Under the pieces are notes generated by a model. It had not been told where the DNA came from. It worked only from the letters and a program-made list of their open reading frames with translations, and did not search any database. Of a DNA stretch of 64,000 nucleotides, positions 28,666-36,780 are shown one piece after another. The DNA lies in contig NZ_CANLTQ010000010.1 in NCBI RefSeq assembly GCF_947494025.1, positions 46,153-110,152 of the forward strand, given 5' to 3'. Numbering within the stretch: the first letter of the stretch is position 1; the number at the start of each line of letters is the position of its first letter. The stretch is from an uncultured Jannaschia sp. (GTDB lineage: Bacteria > Pseudomonadota > Alphaproteobacteria > Rhodobacterales > Rhodobacteraceae). A program made the position numbers and the translations under genes.

Positions 28666-30282
28666 TTACGCCGCCGGATCGCCTTCCGGAATGAAGCGCG
28701 GCAACGGGTCCACCAGTTCGTCGAGGACGCTTTGCAGGCGGGCCTCGGCGGCGGCATCGTCTTCGGTGGGAGCAATCAATGTGGTCAGGCGGACCAGCGC
28801 GCCGTCGGTGCGGCCGGTGCGGATGCCGTCGAGCATCAGCTGGAACTTCGCCTCGAAGTCCCATGCGATCCGCCGCTCCTTCTGCTGGAACCAGTAATAG
28901 ACCATCATCCGCGTCTCGCCCATCTGGATGATCGCGCGGTTGAGCTCGAACGGGCGGTCGCTGCCCATCTCGTCGGCGACGTCGGTCCGCTCGAGCCAGG
29001 CGATCTCCCAGCCGGAACCGGGCAGGCAGACCTCGGGCGAATGCACGCCGCCCTTCGACTGGTCGTCGTACCAGGCCATGAAGAGGCCCACCGTCTCGGC
29101 CGCGTCGGGCTGGGCCAGCGTGACCTGATGGTAATCGTCGGCGCCGAGCACGCCCTCGACCCGCTCGTCGAGGAATTGCCGCGGGCCGGCCTGCTCCCAC
29201 TCTCCCAGGGTCCGCGGGAACAGCGCGAAGCTGTCGCGCGGCACCGGACCGGTATTGCGCTCGGGCAGGGCGGTGAAGGCCGCCGCGGCGCCCAGGAGCA
29301 GCACCGCCGAGGCGATCAGCGCCGCCGAGGGGCGCACGAGGCGGATGCGCAGGAATTGCGGCACCAGCCCGTCCATCTCCAGATCCAGCGCCTCCGACAG
29401 CGAGCGATGGTCGGAGCCGAGCTTCATCATCGCCCAGGCGAGGACGAAGAGCAGCACCACGCAGGCGATGAAGATCACCCAGCCCTCGAAGAAGTGGGTG
29501 AACCCTTCGAGCCAGTCGAGCCCGTAGGTGTTGGCAATGTAGCCGCCGATGGCGATGCGGACCGAGTTCATCACCACGGTGATCGGCACCGCGGCCAGAA
29601 GCAGCACCGCCTTGTGCCAGACCGGCCCCCGGTAGAGGCAGGCGAAGACGTAGGAGAAGGACATGATCGGGAACAGGTAGCGCAGGCCCGAACAGGCCTC
29701 CGCCACGTGCAGCTTCACCACGCCCAGATCGATGATGTTGCCGTCGAGATAGACCGGGACGTCGATCATCCGGAGCATCGAGACGCCGAGCTCGGAGGAG
29801 ACGAACTGCAATCCCGTGGTCATCTTGTAGTAGATCACGCCGGGCAGCGGCAGCATGTAGACGAGGTGGACGACGCCGGGCCAGAAGTTCTTGCCCGTCT
29901 GCCAGCCGAAGGAGATCAGGAGCAGCCCGCCGACCCAGAGGATCAGCGCGTAGGCGACGATGTCGTCGATATTGGCAAGCCGGCCGAGGCTGCCCATGAG
30001 GACGGCGAGGAGCACCACGGCGACCCCGACCCATCGGTCCCGCTTGGGTCCCGGATCGGCGGGGTATTCCTTGAGTTGACGCAGGAACAGCAGGCCCGAG
30101 AGAATCGGGATCAGGGGCCCGTGGCTGTATTCGGGAAGCTGCCACGCCTCGAGCAGCGCCACGGTGCCGGGCCAGAAGAACAGCCCCGCGCCCAGAAGCG
30201 CGATCGCCAGCCAGACGAGGCCGGAAAGGGAGGTGCCGGCCAGCGAAAACCCGGTCGGAGAGGCGGAGCTGGAAACGGACAT
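28666..30282 (-). CDS. xrtD: Exosortase XrtD fused to EpsI (VPLPA-CTERM type)
   Basis: 538 residues. The N-terminal eight-helix exosortase domain carries the catalytic triad: Cys197 in VAEACSGLRYLFP, Arg242 in NSVRIAI and His263 in FTHFFEGW. After about residue 310 comes an EpsI-like periplasmic domain with a helix near 312-332 and a FPRTLGEW motif. The sequence around Cys197 is that of the Rhodobacterales XrtD group, which sorts VPLPA-CTERM proteins by cleaving the tail and attaching them to the surface or EPS. The ATG at 30282 has a GAAAGGCA element upstream. No VPLPA-CTERM substrate was seen in this window. Confidence 0.92.
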   Translation of the reverse strand: MSVSSSASPTGFSLAGTSLSGLVWLAIALLGAGLFFWPGTVALLEAWQLPEYSHGPLIPILSGLLFLRQLKEYPADPGPKRDRWVGVAVVLLAVLMGSLGRLANIDDIVAYALILWVGGLLLISFGWQTGKNFWPGVVHLVYMLPLPGVIYYKMTTGLQFVSSELGVSMLRMIDVPVYLDGNIIDLGVVKLHVAEACSGLRYLFPIMSFSYVFACLYRGPVWHKAVLLLAAVPITVVMNSVRIAIGGYIANTYGLDWLEGFTHFFEGWVIFIACVVLLFVLAWAMMKLGSDHRSLSEALDLEMDGLVPQFLRIRLVRPSAALIASAVLLLGAAAAFTALPERNTGPVPRDSFALFPRTLGEWEQAGPRQFLDERVEGVLGADDYHQVTLAQPDAAETVGLFMAWYDDQSKGGVHSPEVCLPGSGWEIAWLERTDVADEMGSDRPFELNRAIIQMGETRMMVYYWFQQKERRIAWDFEAKFQLMLDGIRTGRTDGALVRLTTLIAPTEDDAAAEARLQSVLDELVDPLPRFIPEGDPAA

Positions 30283-30559
30283 GCCCGAAATGCCTTTCGA
30301 AAATACGCGCGGACCGATAGCAGATGCGTTTCCATCCGCCAAGCGGCGGTGCCGCGTAGGCACCGCTCGAACGGGCACGTATCATCAAGAATTGAACGAA
30401 ATCCTGCCGAATGGAAATGATTGTAGCGAAATCCGGCATCGTGAACGGGTGGACCCGGTCCTTCGTCTCGAACGGATACGCACGGGGCTTGGTTGGCGAA
30501 GTCCCCTCCTGTAGCCCTTCCGCCGGACAGAGTGTTCACTTCTCCGGGAAAGCGCAGCG

Positions 30560-31855
30560 ATGACCGAACCCCGCCACAAGGTCCTGGCCATCGCCGAGGC
30601 CGCCAATCCCGAATGGGTCAGCGTGCCGCTGGTCGGTTGGTCCATGGCCCGTGCGCTCGCGGGCGTGGCGGATGTCCATCTGGTCACGCAGATCCGCAAC
30701 CGCGAGGCCATCCTGCGCGCGGGCCTCGTGGAAGGCCGCGACTTCACCGCCATCGACAGCGAGGCCGTGGCCGAACGCATGCACCGCCTTTCCACGGTCC
30801 TGCGCATGGGGGAGGGGCGCGGCTGGACCATGAAGACGGCACTCGAAGGGCTGGCCTATCCCTATTTCGAACATCTCGTCTGGAAGCGGTTCGGCGCCGA
30901 GATCGCGGCCGGGGCCTACGACGTGGTGCACCGGATCACGCCGCTCTCGCCCACCATTCCCTCGGGGCTCGCGTCGAAGGTGGCGGCGACGGGTACGCCC
31001 TTCGTGCTGGGTCCGCTCAACGGCGGCGTGCCCTGGCCCCGGGGCTTCGACGCGGAGCGGCGGCGGGAGCGGGAATGGCTCTCCTACGTGCGGAGCGCCT
31101 ACAAGCTGCGCCCGGCCCGGCTCCGGACGCTCGGGGCCGCCGCCGCCATTCTCGCCGGCTCGCGCCACACCGCCTCGGAGATTCCGGCGCGGTTCCGGTC
31201 CAAAACTGTCTGGCTCCCCGAGAACGCCATCGATCCCGCGCGCTTCGACCAAATCGCGGCGCAGGCGACGGCCCTGCCGCTCCGGGGCTGCTTTCTCGGG
31301 CGGCTGGTGCCCTACAAGGGCTGCGACATGCTGATCGAGGCGGCGGCGGAGCTATTGCGGGACGGGCGCCTCGTCCTCGACATCGTGGGCGACGGGCCGA
31401 TGCGCGCCGATCTCGAGCGGCAGGTGGCCGAGGCGGGCCTGTCGGAGGCCGTCACCTTCCACGGCCAGGTGCCGCACCAGGAAGTGAAGACCATCCTGTC
31501 CCGCGCCAACCTTCTGACCTTTCCCTCGATCCGGGAGTTCGGCGGCGGGGTGGTGCTCGAGGCGATGGCGACGGGCGTCGTCCCGCTGGTCGTCGATTAT
31601 GCCGGGCCGGGCGAGCTGGTCACGCCCGAAACGGCGATCACCGTGCCGATCGGGCCGCGTGCCCGGATCGTGGCGGATCTGCGCGCCGCGCTGGAGGGCG
31701 TCGCCGCGCGGCCCGAACGCTTGAAACCGATGGCCGAGGCCGCCCGGCAACGGGCACACGCATTGTTCACCTGGGAGGCCAAGGCCCGGCAGATCGCAGA
31801 GGTCTACGACAAGGTCACGGGCCGCCGCGCGGCGTGGCCCGATCCGATCGGGTAG
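30560..31855 (+). CDS. Glycosyltransferase family 4 protein
   Basis: 431 residues, GT-B fold. The C-terminal domain has FLGRLVPYKGCDMLIEAAAEL and REFGGGVVLEAMATGVVPLVV (E-x7-E donor-binding motif). The N-terminal domain opens with HKVLAIAEAANPEWVS. The gene is divergent from the exosortase gene across 277 bp containing a TTTCGAAA palindrome (30295-30302). It is probably cytoplasmic or peripheral at the inner membrane, extending the lipid-linked glycan; donor unknown. Confidence 0.88.
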   Translation: MTEPRHKVLAIAEAANPEWVSVPLVGWSMARALAGVADVHLVTQIRNREAILRAGLVEGRDFTAIDSEAVAERMHRLSTVLRMGEGRGWTMKTALEGLAYPYFEHLVWKRFGAEIAAGAYDVVHRITPLSPTIPSGLASKVAATGTPFVLGPLNGGVPWPRGFDAERRREREWLSYVRSAYKLRPARLRTLGAAAAILAGSRHTASEIPARFRSKTVWLPENAIDPARFDQIAAQATALPLRGCFLGRLVPYKGCDMLIEAAAELLRDGRLVLDIVGDGPMRADLERQVAEAGLSEAVTFHGQVPHQEVKTILSRANLLTFPSIREFGGGVVLEAMATGVVPLVVDYAGPGELVTPETAITVPIGPRARIVADLRAALEGVAARPERLKPMAEAARQRAHALFTWEAKARQIAEVYDKVTGRRAAWPDPIG

Positions 31856-31864
31856 GCCGGGTCG

Positions 31865-31917
31865 TTCGAAGATTCGAAACGGTAAGGCTTCTTGTGTTGG
31901 TCTGTCACGTATTCGAA
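31865..31917. promoter_or_regulatory. Cluster of three TTCGAA palindromes
   Basis: TTCGAA occurs at 31865-31870, 31873-31878 and 31912-31917, between the GT4 stop and the GT2 start at 32016. Further TCGAAG sequences follow. Clustered short palindromes upstream of a gene suggest a binding site, but the motif is only six bases and the claim is weak. Confidence 0.25.
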
Positions 31918-32015
31918 GGCAGTCGAAGCTGCGAAGGCCCTGCCGATCGAAGGCGCCGCGTTGCGGAGCCGGGTCCGCGATCCTAGAGATCCCCCGGCAC
32001 CCTGGAGAGGACACC

Positions 32016-32996
32016 ATGGCCGAGATCGCCGTCATCGTCGTGAACTACAACGCAGGCGAGCTTGCCCTCGCCGCGGTCGAGAGCGTGCTGGCCCACGCGC
32101 ATCCGGGCCACGACGTGCATGTCCACCTCGTCGACAACGCCTCGCCCGACGGCGACGGCGCGATGCTGTCGGAGGCGGCGGAAGCGCGTAGCTGGGGCGC
32201 GCGGGTCACGCTTCATCTCGAACGCGTCAATCACGGCTTCGGGCGGGGCAACAACCTCGTGCTCGAGACGCTTGCCAAGCGCGCCGCCCCACCGGACTAC
32301 GTGTTCCTCCTCAACCCCGACGCGCAACTCGAGGGCGAGACGATCGCGACCCTCGCCGATTTCCTCGCTACCCATCCGAAGGCCGCCGTCGCGGGGGCGC
32401 GCATCCGCCAGCCGGACAGTCCGGAGCCGGTCACGGCCGCGTTCCGGTTCCCCTCCGCCCTCTCGACCCTCTCCGCGGCGATCAATTTCGGCCCCGTCGC
32501 GCGGGCTCTCGCGCGCCATCAGGTGGCGCTGCCGCCCGACATTCCCACGCGGCGGGTCGACTGGGTGGCGGGCGCGGCGGTTCTGGCGCGGTTCGACGTC
32601 TGGCGTGAGCTCGGCTTCTTCGACCCCGAGTACTTCCTTTATTTCGAGGAGGTGGACCTGATGCTCAGGACCGCGCGGGCCGGCTGGGAATGCTGGCACG
32701 TGGCCGAGGCGCAGGTCGTGCATGTCGAAGGGGCCTCGACCGAAGTGAAATCGCTGGTCCCCGAACGCACACGGCGCCCGGCCTACTGGTACCATTCCTG
32801 GCAGCACTATTTCCGCAAGAACCACGGCCGCGGCTACGCGCTTGCCTCCGCGGCGGCTTGGACGGGCGGGGCGGCGATCAACCACGCGCTCGTGCGGGCG
32901 CGGGGCGGGCGCGCCATGGCGCCGAAGCGGTTCTTCGGCGATTTCTGGGCCGCCGGCTGCCGCCCGCTCCTGGGTCTGCCCCCTGGCCGGATCTGA
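32016..32996 (+). CDS. Glycosyltransferase family 2 protein, WbbL/rhamnosyltransferase-like
   Basis: 326 residues. IAVIVVNYNAGELAL, HLVDNASPDGD, NHGFGRGNN, FLLNPDAQL (the DxD-equivalent) and YFLYFEEVDLMLR (ED motif) give the full WbbL-type signature. Family members often transfer rhamnose, though many do not. CTGGAGAGGA lies just upstream of the ATG. The gene ends 3 bp before the convergent acetyltransferase stop. Confidence 0.88.
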   Translation: MAEIAVIVVNYNAGELALAAVESVLAHAHPGHDVHVHLVDNASPDGDGAMLSEAAEARSWGARVTLHLERVNHGFGRGNNLVLETLAKRAAPPDYVFLLNPDAQLEGETIATLADFLATHPKAAVAGARIRQPDSPEPVTAAFRFPSALSTLSAAINFGPVARALARHQVALPPDIPTRRVDWVAGAAVLARFDVWRELGFFDPEYFLYFEEVDLMLRTARAGWECWHVAEAQVVHVEGASTEVKSLVPERTRRPAYWYHSWQHYFRKNHGRGYALASAAAWTGGAAINHALVRARGGRAMAPKRFFGDFWAAGCRPLLGLPPGRI

Positions 32997-32999
32997 GGT

Positions 33000-33644
33000 C
33001 TAGCCCGGCGCGTTTTCTGACGTGACCGGGTTCGGGGAAGTCTCGGCTCGCCTCCCACGGATTGTCGCGGGATTGCCGATCGCCGTGGCGCCCTCGGGCA
33101 CGTCGTCGATGACCAGCGCGTTGGCCCCGATGCGGGCATCGCGCCCGACGACGACCGCACCGGCGATGCAGGCGCCGGCCCCGATATCGACCCCGGCGCA
33201 GATGATCGGCAGATCGGCCACGTCGCGCCGATTGCGGACGCCGAAGGTGGTGTTCTGGCGGATATGCACGTCGTCGCCGATCGCCCGCGCGCTCAGGACG
33301 ATGCCGCTGTGGTGCCAGATCCGGACCCGCCGCCCGAGCTTGACCGTGTACCACAGCGACATGCCGCAGACCCATTCCACGATCTTGAACAGGACGAGGT
33401 AAAGCAGCGTCGAGGGCGCGCGCACGATCTTCGGCTGACCCATGCGCCAGTTGCCGAAGCGATGCACGAAGACGGCCCAGAACCCCTGCTCGAAGAGGTT
33501 GCGGTCGTGGGTGGCGAAATCCTCCGCCACAAGCGCCCAGAACCCGATCCCCTTCGGATTCTCGTCGGTCCGCCCCCGCCGGTCGACGGGCGGGATCTCC
33601 ATCGCCCGCTCCGCGGCGAGATAGGCTTCGGAAGCTCGGGACAT
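33000..33644 (-). CDS. Left-handed beta-helix (hexapeptide) O-acetyltransferase, CysE-like
   Basis: 214 residues. The C-terminal half is a hexapeptide-repeat helix (ARAIGDDVHIRQNTTFGV, VDIGAGACIAGAVVVG and DARIGANALVIDDVP among its coils) closing with GNPATI, as in serine acetyltransferases. The N-terminal half has a hydrophobic helix near residues 80-105. In EPS loci such proteins use acetyl-CoA to O-acetylate sugars or carriers. The ATG at 33644 is preferred to one 9 bases upstream because AGGAG then has normal spacing. Confidence 0.82.
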   Translation of the reverse strand: MSRASEAYLAAERAMEIPPVDRRGRTDENPKGIGFWALVAEDFATHDRNLFEQGFWAVFVHRFGNWRMGQPKIVRAPSTLLYLVLFKIVEWVCGMSLWYTVKLGRRVRIWHHSGIVLSARAIGDDVHIRQNTTFGVRNRRDVADLPIICAGVDIGAGACIAGAVVVGRDARIGANALVIDDVPEGATAIGNPATIRGRRAETSPNPVTSENAPG

Positions 33645-33883
33645 GCCGGGCATCTCCTGTCGGGTAGTCCGATCCGTTGAATGATGCAGCAGGGCGAAAG
33701 GCGCAACGTATCCGGCTCGCTTCCGCGTTTGGTATGAGAACGGTGAGCCGGCCCTTAATGGCTCCACTCCGCAGCGATCCGTTGACCCTCGCAAGCAATG
33801 GGCGGGACACGGCTCCGACCCGGACTTGCGTGCCGCCGGCCCGCGGGGCAGACCGGGGTCGACGAAGCACGGAGGTCCGAGCC
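33645..33883. promoter_or_regulatory. Divergent control region with repeats
   Basis: A 10-bp direct repeat GATCCGTTGA lies at 33671-33680 and 33776-33785. CCGGCTC (33712-33718) and GAGCCGG (33745-33751) form a dyad between them. The region separates the divergent acetyltransferase and GT2 genes and probably holds both promoters; no -35/-10 pair was clear. Confidence 0.3.
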
Positions 33884-34828
33884 ATGACGCCCACGCCCCC
33901 CGACCCGCGTGCCTACCTGCTGATCTCGCCCTGCCGCGACGAGGCGGACTATATGCGCCGCACCCTCGACAGCGTGGTGGCGCAATCGGAGCGGCCGGCG
34001 AAATGGGTGATCGTCGACGACGGCTCGACCGACGCGACGCCGGCGATCCTCGCTGAATACGCCGCCCGCCACGATTGGATCGAGGTCGTCCGGAAGCCCG
34101 ACCGCGGCGTCCGTGCCGTCGGCCCCGGCGTGATCGAGGCGTTCTATTTCGGGCTCGACCAGATCGACCTCGACGCCTACGCCTATCTCTGCAAGCTCGA
34201 CCTCGATCTCGACCTGCCGCCGCGGTATTTCGAGATCCTGATGGACCGGATGGAGGCCCGCCCGCGGATTGGCACCTGCTCGGGCAAGGCCTATTTCCGC
34301 GACGCGTCGGGCGCGCTCGTCTCCGAGCAAATCGGTGACGAGATGTCGCTCGGCATGACCAAGTTCTACGCGGTCGCCTGCTTCCGCCAGATCGGCGGCT
34401 TCGTGCGCGAGGTAATGTGGGACGGGATCGACTGCCACAAGGCACGCCAACTCGGCTGGACGCCGGTAAGCTGGGATGACCCGGAGCTGCGCTTCGAGCA
34501 TCTGCGGCCGATGGGATCGAGCCAGACCTCGATCCATACCGGCCGCCGGCGGCACGGGTTCGGGCAGTACTACATGGGCACCTCGCCTACCTTCCTCGTC
34601 GCCTCGGCCGTCAACAAGGCGCGTCAGAAGCCTTACGTGACGGGGGGGCTCGCGATGTTGCAGGGCTATTTCGGTGCAATGATCAAGGGCGCCGCGCGGC
34701 ACGGCGATGCCGAGCTCGTGGCCTTCATCCGCGACTACCAGCACCGCGCGCTCCGCATGGGCAAGGCCCGCGCCGTGGCCGAGATCGAGGCGGAGCGGGC
34801 GGGGCGCTGGCGGTTGGAGGCCTCCTGA
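33884..34828 (+). CDS. Glycosyltransferase family 2 protein
   Basis: 314 residues. YLLISPCRDEADYMRRTL opens the GT-A fold, followed by VIVDDGSTDATP, and KLDLDLDLPPRYF in the place of the DxD loop. The FRQIGGF and EVMWDGIDCHKAR segments match a GT2 group common in Rhodobacterales EPS loci. GGAGG lies 9 bases ahead of the ATG at 33884. It is probably a cytoplasmic transferase; donor unknown. Confidence 0.85.
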   Translation: MTPTPPDPRAYLLISPCRDEADYMRRTLDSVVAQSERPAKWVIVDDGSTDATPAILAEYAARHDWIEVVRKPDRGVRAVGPGVIEAFYFGLDQIDLDAYAYLCKLDLDLDLPPRYFEILMDRMEARPRIGTCSGKAYFRDASGALVSEQIGDEMSLGMTKFYAVACFRQIGGFVREVMWDGIDCHKARQLGWTPVSWDDPELRFEHLRPMGSSQTSIHTGRRRHGFGQYYMGTSPTFLVASAVNKARQKPYVTGGLAMLQGYFGAMIKGAARHGDAELVAFIRDYQHRALRMGKARAVAEIEAERAGRWRLEAS

Positions 34829-34872
34829 CCTCCCGTCCTGCGTAATCGTCCGCTGTTAGATGCCTGCGGGAA

Positions 34873-35382
34873 TCACCTGTCGAACGCACCCTCCTTGAAG
34901 TGGTTTCGGGCCGGGATGCCCACGGCGATCGCGCCGGCCGGAACATCGGTCACGACGACGGCATTTGCCCCGATCCTCGCATGATGGCCGATCCGGACCG
35001 GGCCCAGGATACGCGCACCCGCACCGACATCGACCCGTTCCTCCAGGACAGGCGTTCCGCTTCGACCCTCCACGGTTCCGATTGTCACCTGCTGGAACAG
35101 CAAACAGTTCGGCCCGATCTGCGCTGTCGGATGAATCACGACGCCGTTGGGATGAGGAAGGATCAGTCCGCCCTCGATATTGGCATTCAGGGGAATGTCG
35201 GCCTGCGTCACCACCGACCAGAACCTGTGACGATACACGGCGATCCTCTTGCGAAAGACTGCGCCGCGGCTGTTCGCATTCTGATAGTCGCGGATCGCCT
35301 TCAGGAGGCGACGGGACGGATCCCACCAGCATCTGGGACGTTCCCGCGTCCAGTCGGGCGTTCTGTCGTCGGACGGCTTCAA
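34873..35382 (-). CDS. Serine acetyltransferase-like hexapeptide protein
   Basis: 169 residues. A short helical N-terminus is followed by a left-handed beta-helix (GGLILPHPNGVVIHPTAQIG, PNCLLFQQVTIG, RIGHHARIGANAVVVTDVP). The HPNG..IHP block with the LFQQVTIG strand is the acetyl-CoA site of the CysE group. Its length is well short of true CysE (about 270 residues), so it is probably an EPS-modifying acetyltransferase. The start is TTG at 35382, overlapping the stop of the upstream GT4 gene (TTGA), which argues for co-translation. Confidence 0.82.
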   Translation of the reverse strand: MKPSDDRTPDWTRERPRCWWDPSRRLLKAIRDYQNANSRGAVFRKRIAVYRHRFWSVVTQADIPLNANIEGGLILPHPNGVVIHPTAQIGPNCLLFQQVTIGTVEGRSGTPVLEERVDVGAGARILGPVRIGHHARIGANAVVVTDVPAGAIAVGIPARNHFKEGAFDR

Positions 35383-36707
35383 TTCTGCTCTCCGGGAGTA
35401 GTCGTTTTTGGTTGTCGAGCCAAAAAGGAATTACTTGCTGGGTCTTTGACAGAAGCGTTGCCTGATGAGCCTTCGAGGCGGAGTGTCTCGCCCCCTTCGT
35501 CTTGGAACAGCCGGGCCAGCCGAGCGGCTTCCCGGCGGATGTCGAAGTCCCGTACGACCTTCTCCCGTCCGGCCCGACCCATCTCCGCCCAACAATCAGG
35601 ATCGTTCGCTAGATCAAGCAACCGTGCCGTTAGCGTCTCTACGTCGCCCGGCGGGACCAGATAGCCACTAATCCCGTCCTCGACCAATTCCGACACGCCC
35701 GCGACTCGCGTGGCGATCACCGGTTTGCCACTGGCCATGGCCTCCATCAGCACGACTGGCACGCCCTCGGCAAAGCTCGGCAGAACGAGTGCGTCGGCTG
35801 CTGCGAGCCGGGCCGCCACGTCCGCCTGTGACAGTGCGCCGGTGAAGGTCACAGCCGCCTCCAGCGGGGCTGCGAGACATTCGAGTTCGGCGCGGTCCGG
35901 CCCGTCGCCTATGATCGTCAGGTGCATGTCCGGCCGGGCTTCCCGTGCGCGGTCGAACGCATCCAGCAAGATGCGCAGACCCTTTACCGGTGCGAGGCGG
36001 CCTACGAAGACGAGACGGAGCCCCGCCTCGGGATTTGCCGGGGGCAGCATGCCGTAGAGTTCCGGCACGACGCCGCAATGCACGATCCGCAGCTTGTGCC
36101 ACTGATCGGGATCGGCGTGGAGCATCGCCTGGCTGCGTGCAAAATGGCTGATGCAGGCGACGAAGCGGGCCTCCGAGATTTTGGTGTCGAGCCGCCAGTA
36201 CTTTGCCTCGAACAGGTCCGAAGGGCCGTGCAGCGTGAAGCTGAACCCGGTGCCGGCCAACCGAGCGGCCAGCACACCGACGGTGGCGCTGGAATTGGCG
36301 AAATGGGTATGGACATGGCCGCAGCCCGTCCGGCGCAGATGCCATGCGAGGACCATCGCTTCGGCCAGATAGATCCCTTGGTAGACCAGCGCTCTCAGCC
36401 CCGGTGCCCGCATCCGCCAAGCAAGGGAAACGGCTTTGGCAAACGGACATGGGTGCCGCATTGCATGCCAGAGCGCAGCTGCGGCCTTGCGGGGCTTCTT
36501 TGCGGTCTCGATGATATGGAAGGTGCGTCGGGCAGCAGCCTTCTCGGCCGAACCGATCAATTGCTCCGGCCCCGCCCGGCGAACCGAGACAGGGCGGATG
36601 TCGAGGCCCAGATCGTCTAGGGCCTCGATCTCGCGCAGGATGAAGGTATGCGAGACGGCGGGGAACAGAGCCGTCAGGTAGGCGATTGGAAAAGATTGTT
36701 GGGTCAT
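35379..36707 (-). CDS. Glycosyltransferase family 4 protein
   Basis: 442 residues, GT-B fold: AYLTALFPAVSHTFILREI at the start, HVHTHFANSSA, FVGRLAPVKGLRILLDAF, and EGVPVVLMEAMASGKPVIA (E-x7-E). The C-terminal tail (about 410-442) is low complexity and lies beyond the fold. It follows the spike-like genes (73-bp gap) in the same direction and overlaps the acetyltransferase gene by four bases, so a six-gene transcript from 40732 to 34873 is possible. Base composition is lower in G+C than in the GT genes to the left. Confidence 0.87.
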   Translation of the reverse strand: MTQQSFPIAYLTALFPAVSHTFILREIEALDDLGLDIRPVSVRRAGPEQLIGSAEKAAARRTFHIIETAKKPRKAAAALWHAMRHPCPFAKAVSLAWRMRAPGLRALVYQGIYLAEAMVLAWHLRRTGCGHVHTHFANSSATVGVLAARLAGTGFSFTLHGPSDLFEAKYWRLDTKISEARFVACISHFARSQAMLHADPDQWHKLRIVHCGVVPELYGMLPPANPEAGLRLVFVGRLAPVKGLRILLDAFDRAREARPDMHLTIIGDGPDRAELECLAAPLEAAVTFTGALSQADVAARLAAADALVLPSFAEGVPVVLMEAMASGKPVIATRVAGVSELVEDGISGYLVPPGDVETLTARLLDLANDPDCWAEMGRAGREKVVRDFDIRREAARLARLFQDEGGETLRLEGSSGNASVKDPASNSFLARQPKTTTPGEQN

Positions 36708-36780
36708 GGGGCAGTCGACCCTCTCGCGCGGTCGACCGCCTTATTCCTCCCCGACGCTCCGCAGGCAAGCCGGCGTGGCT

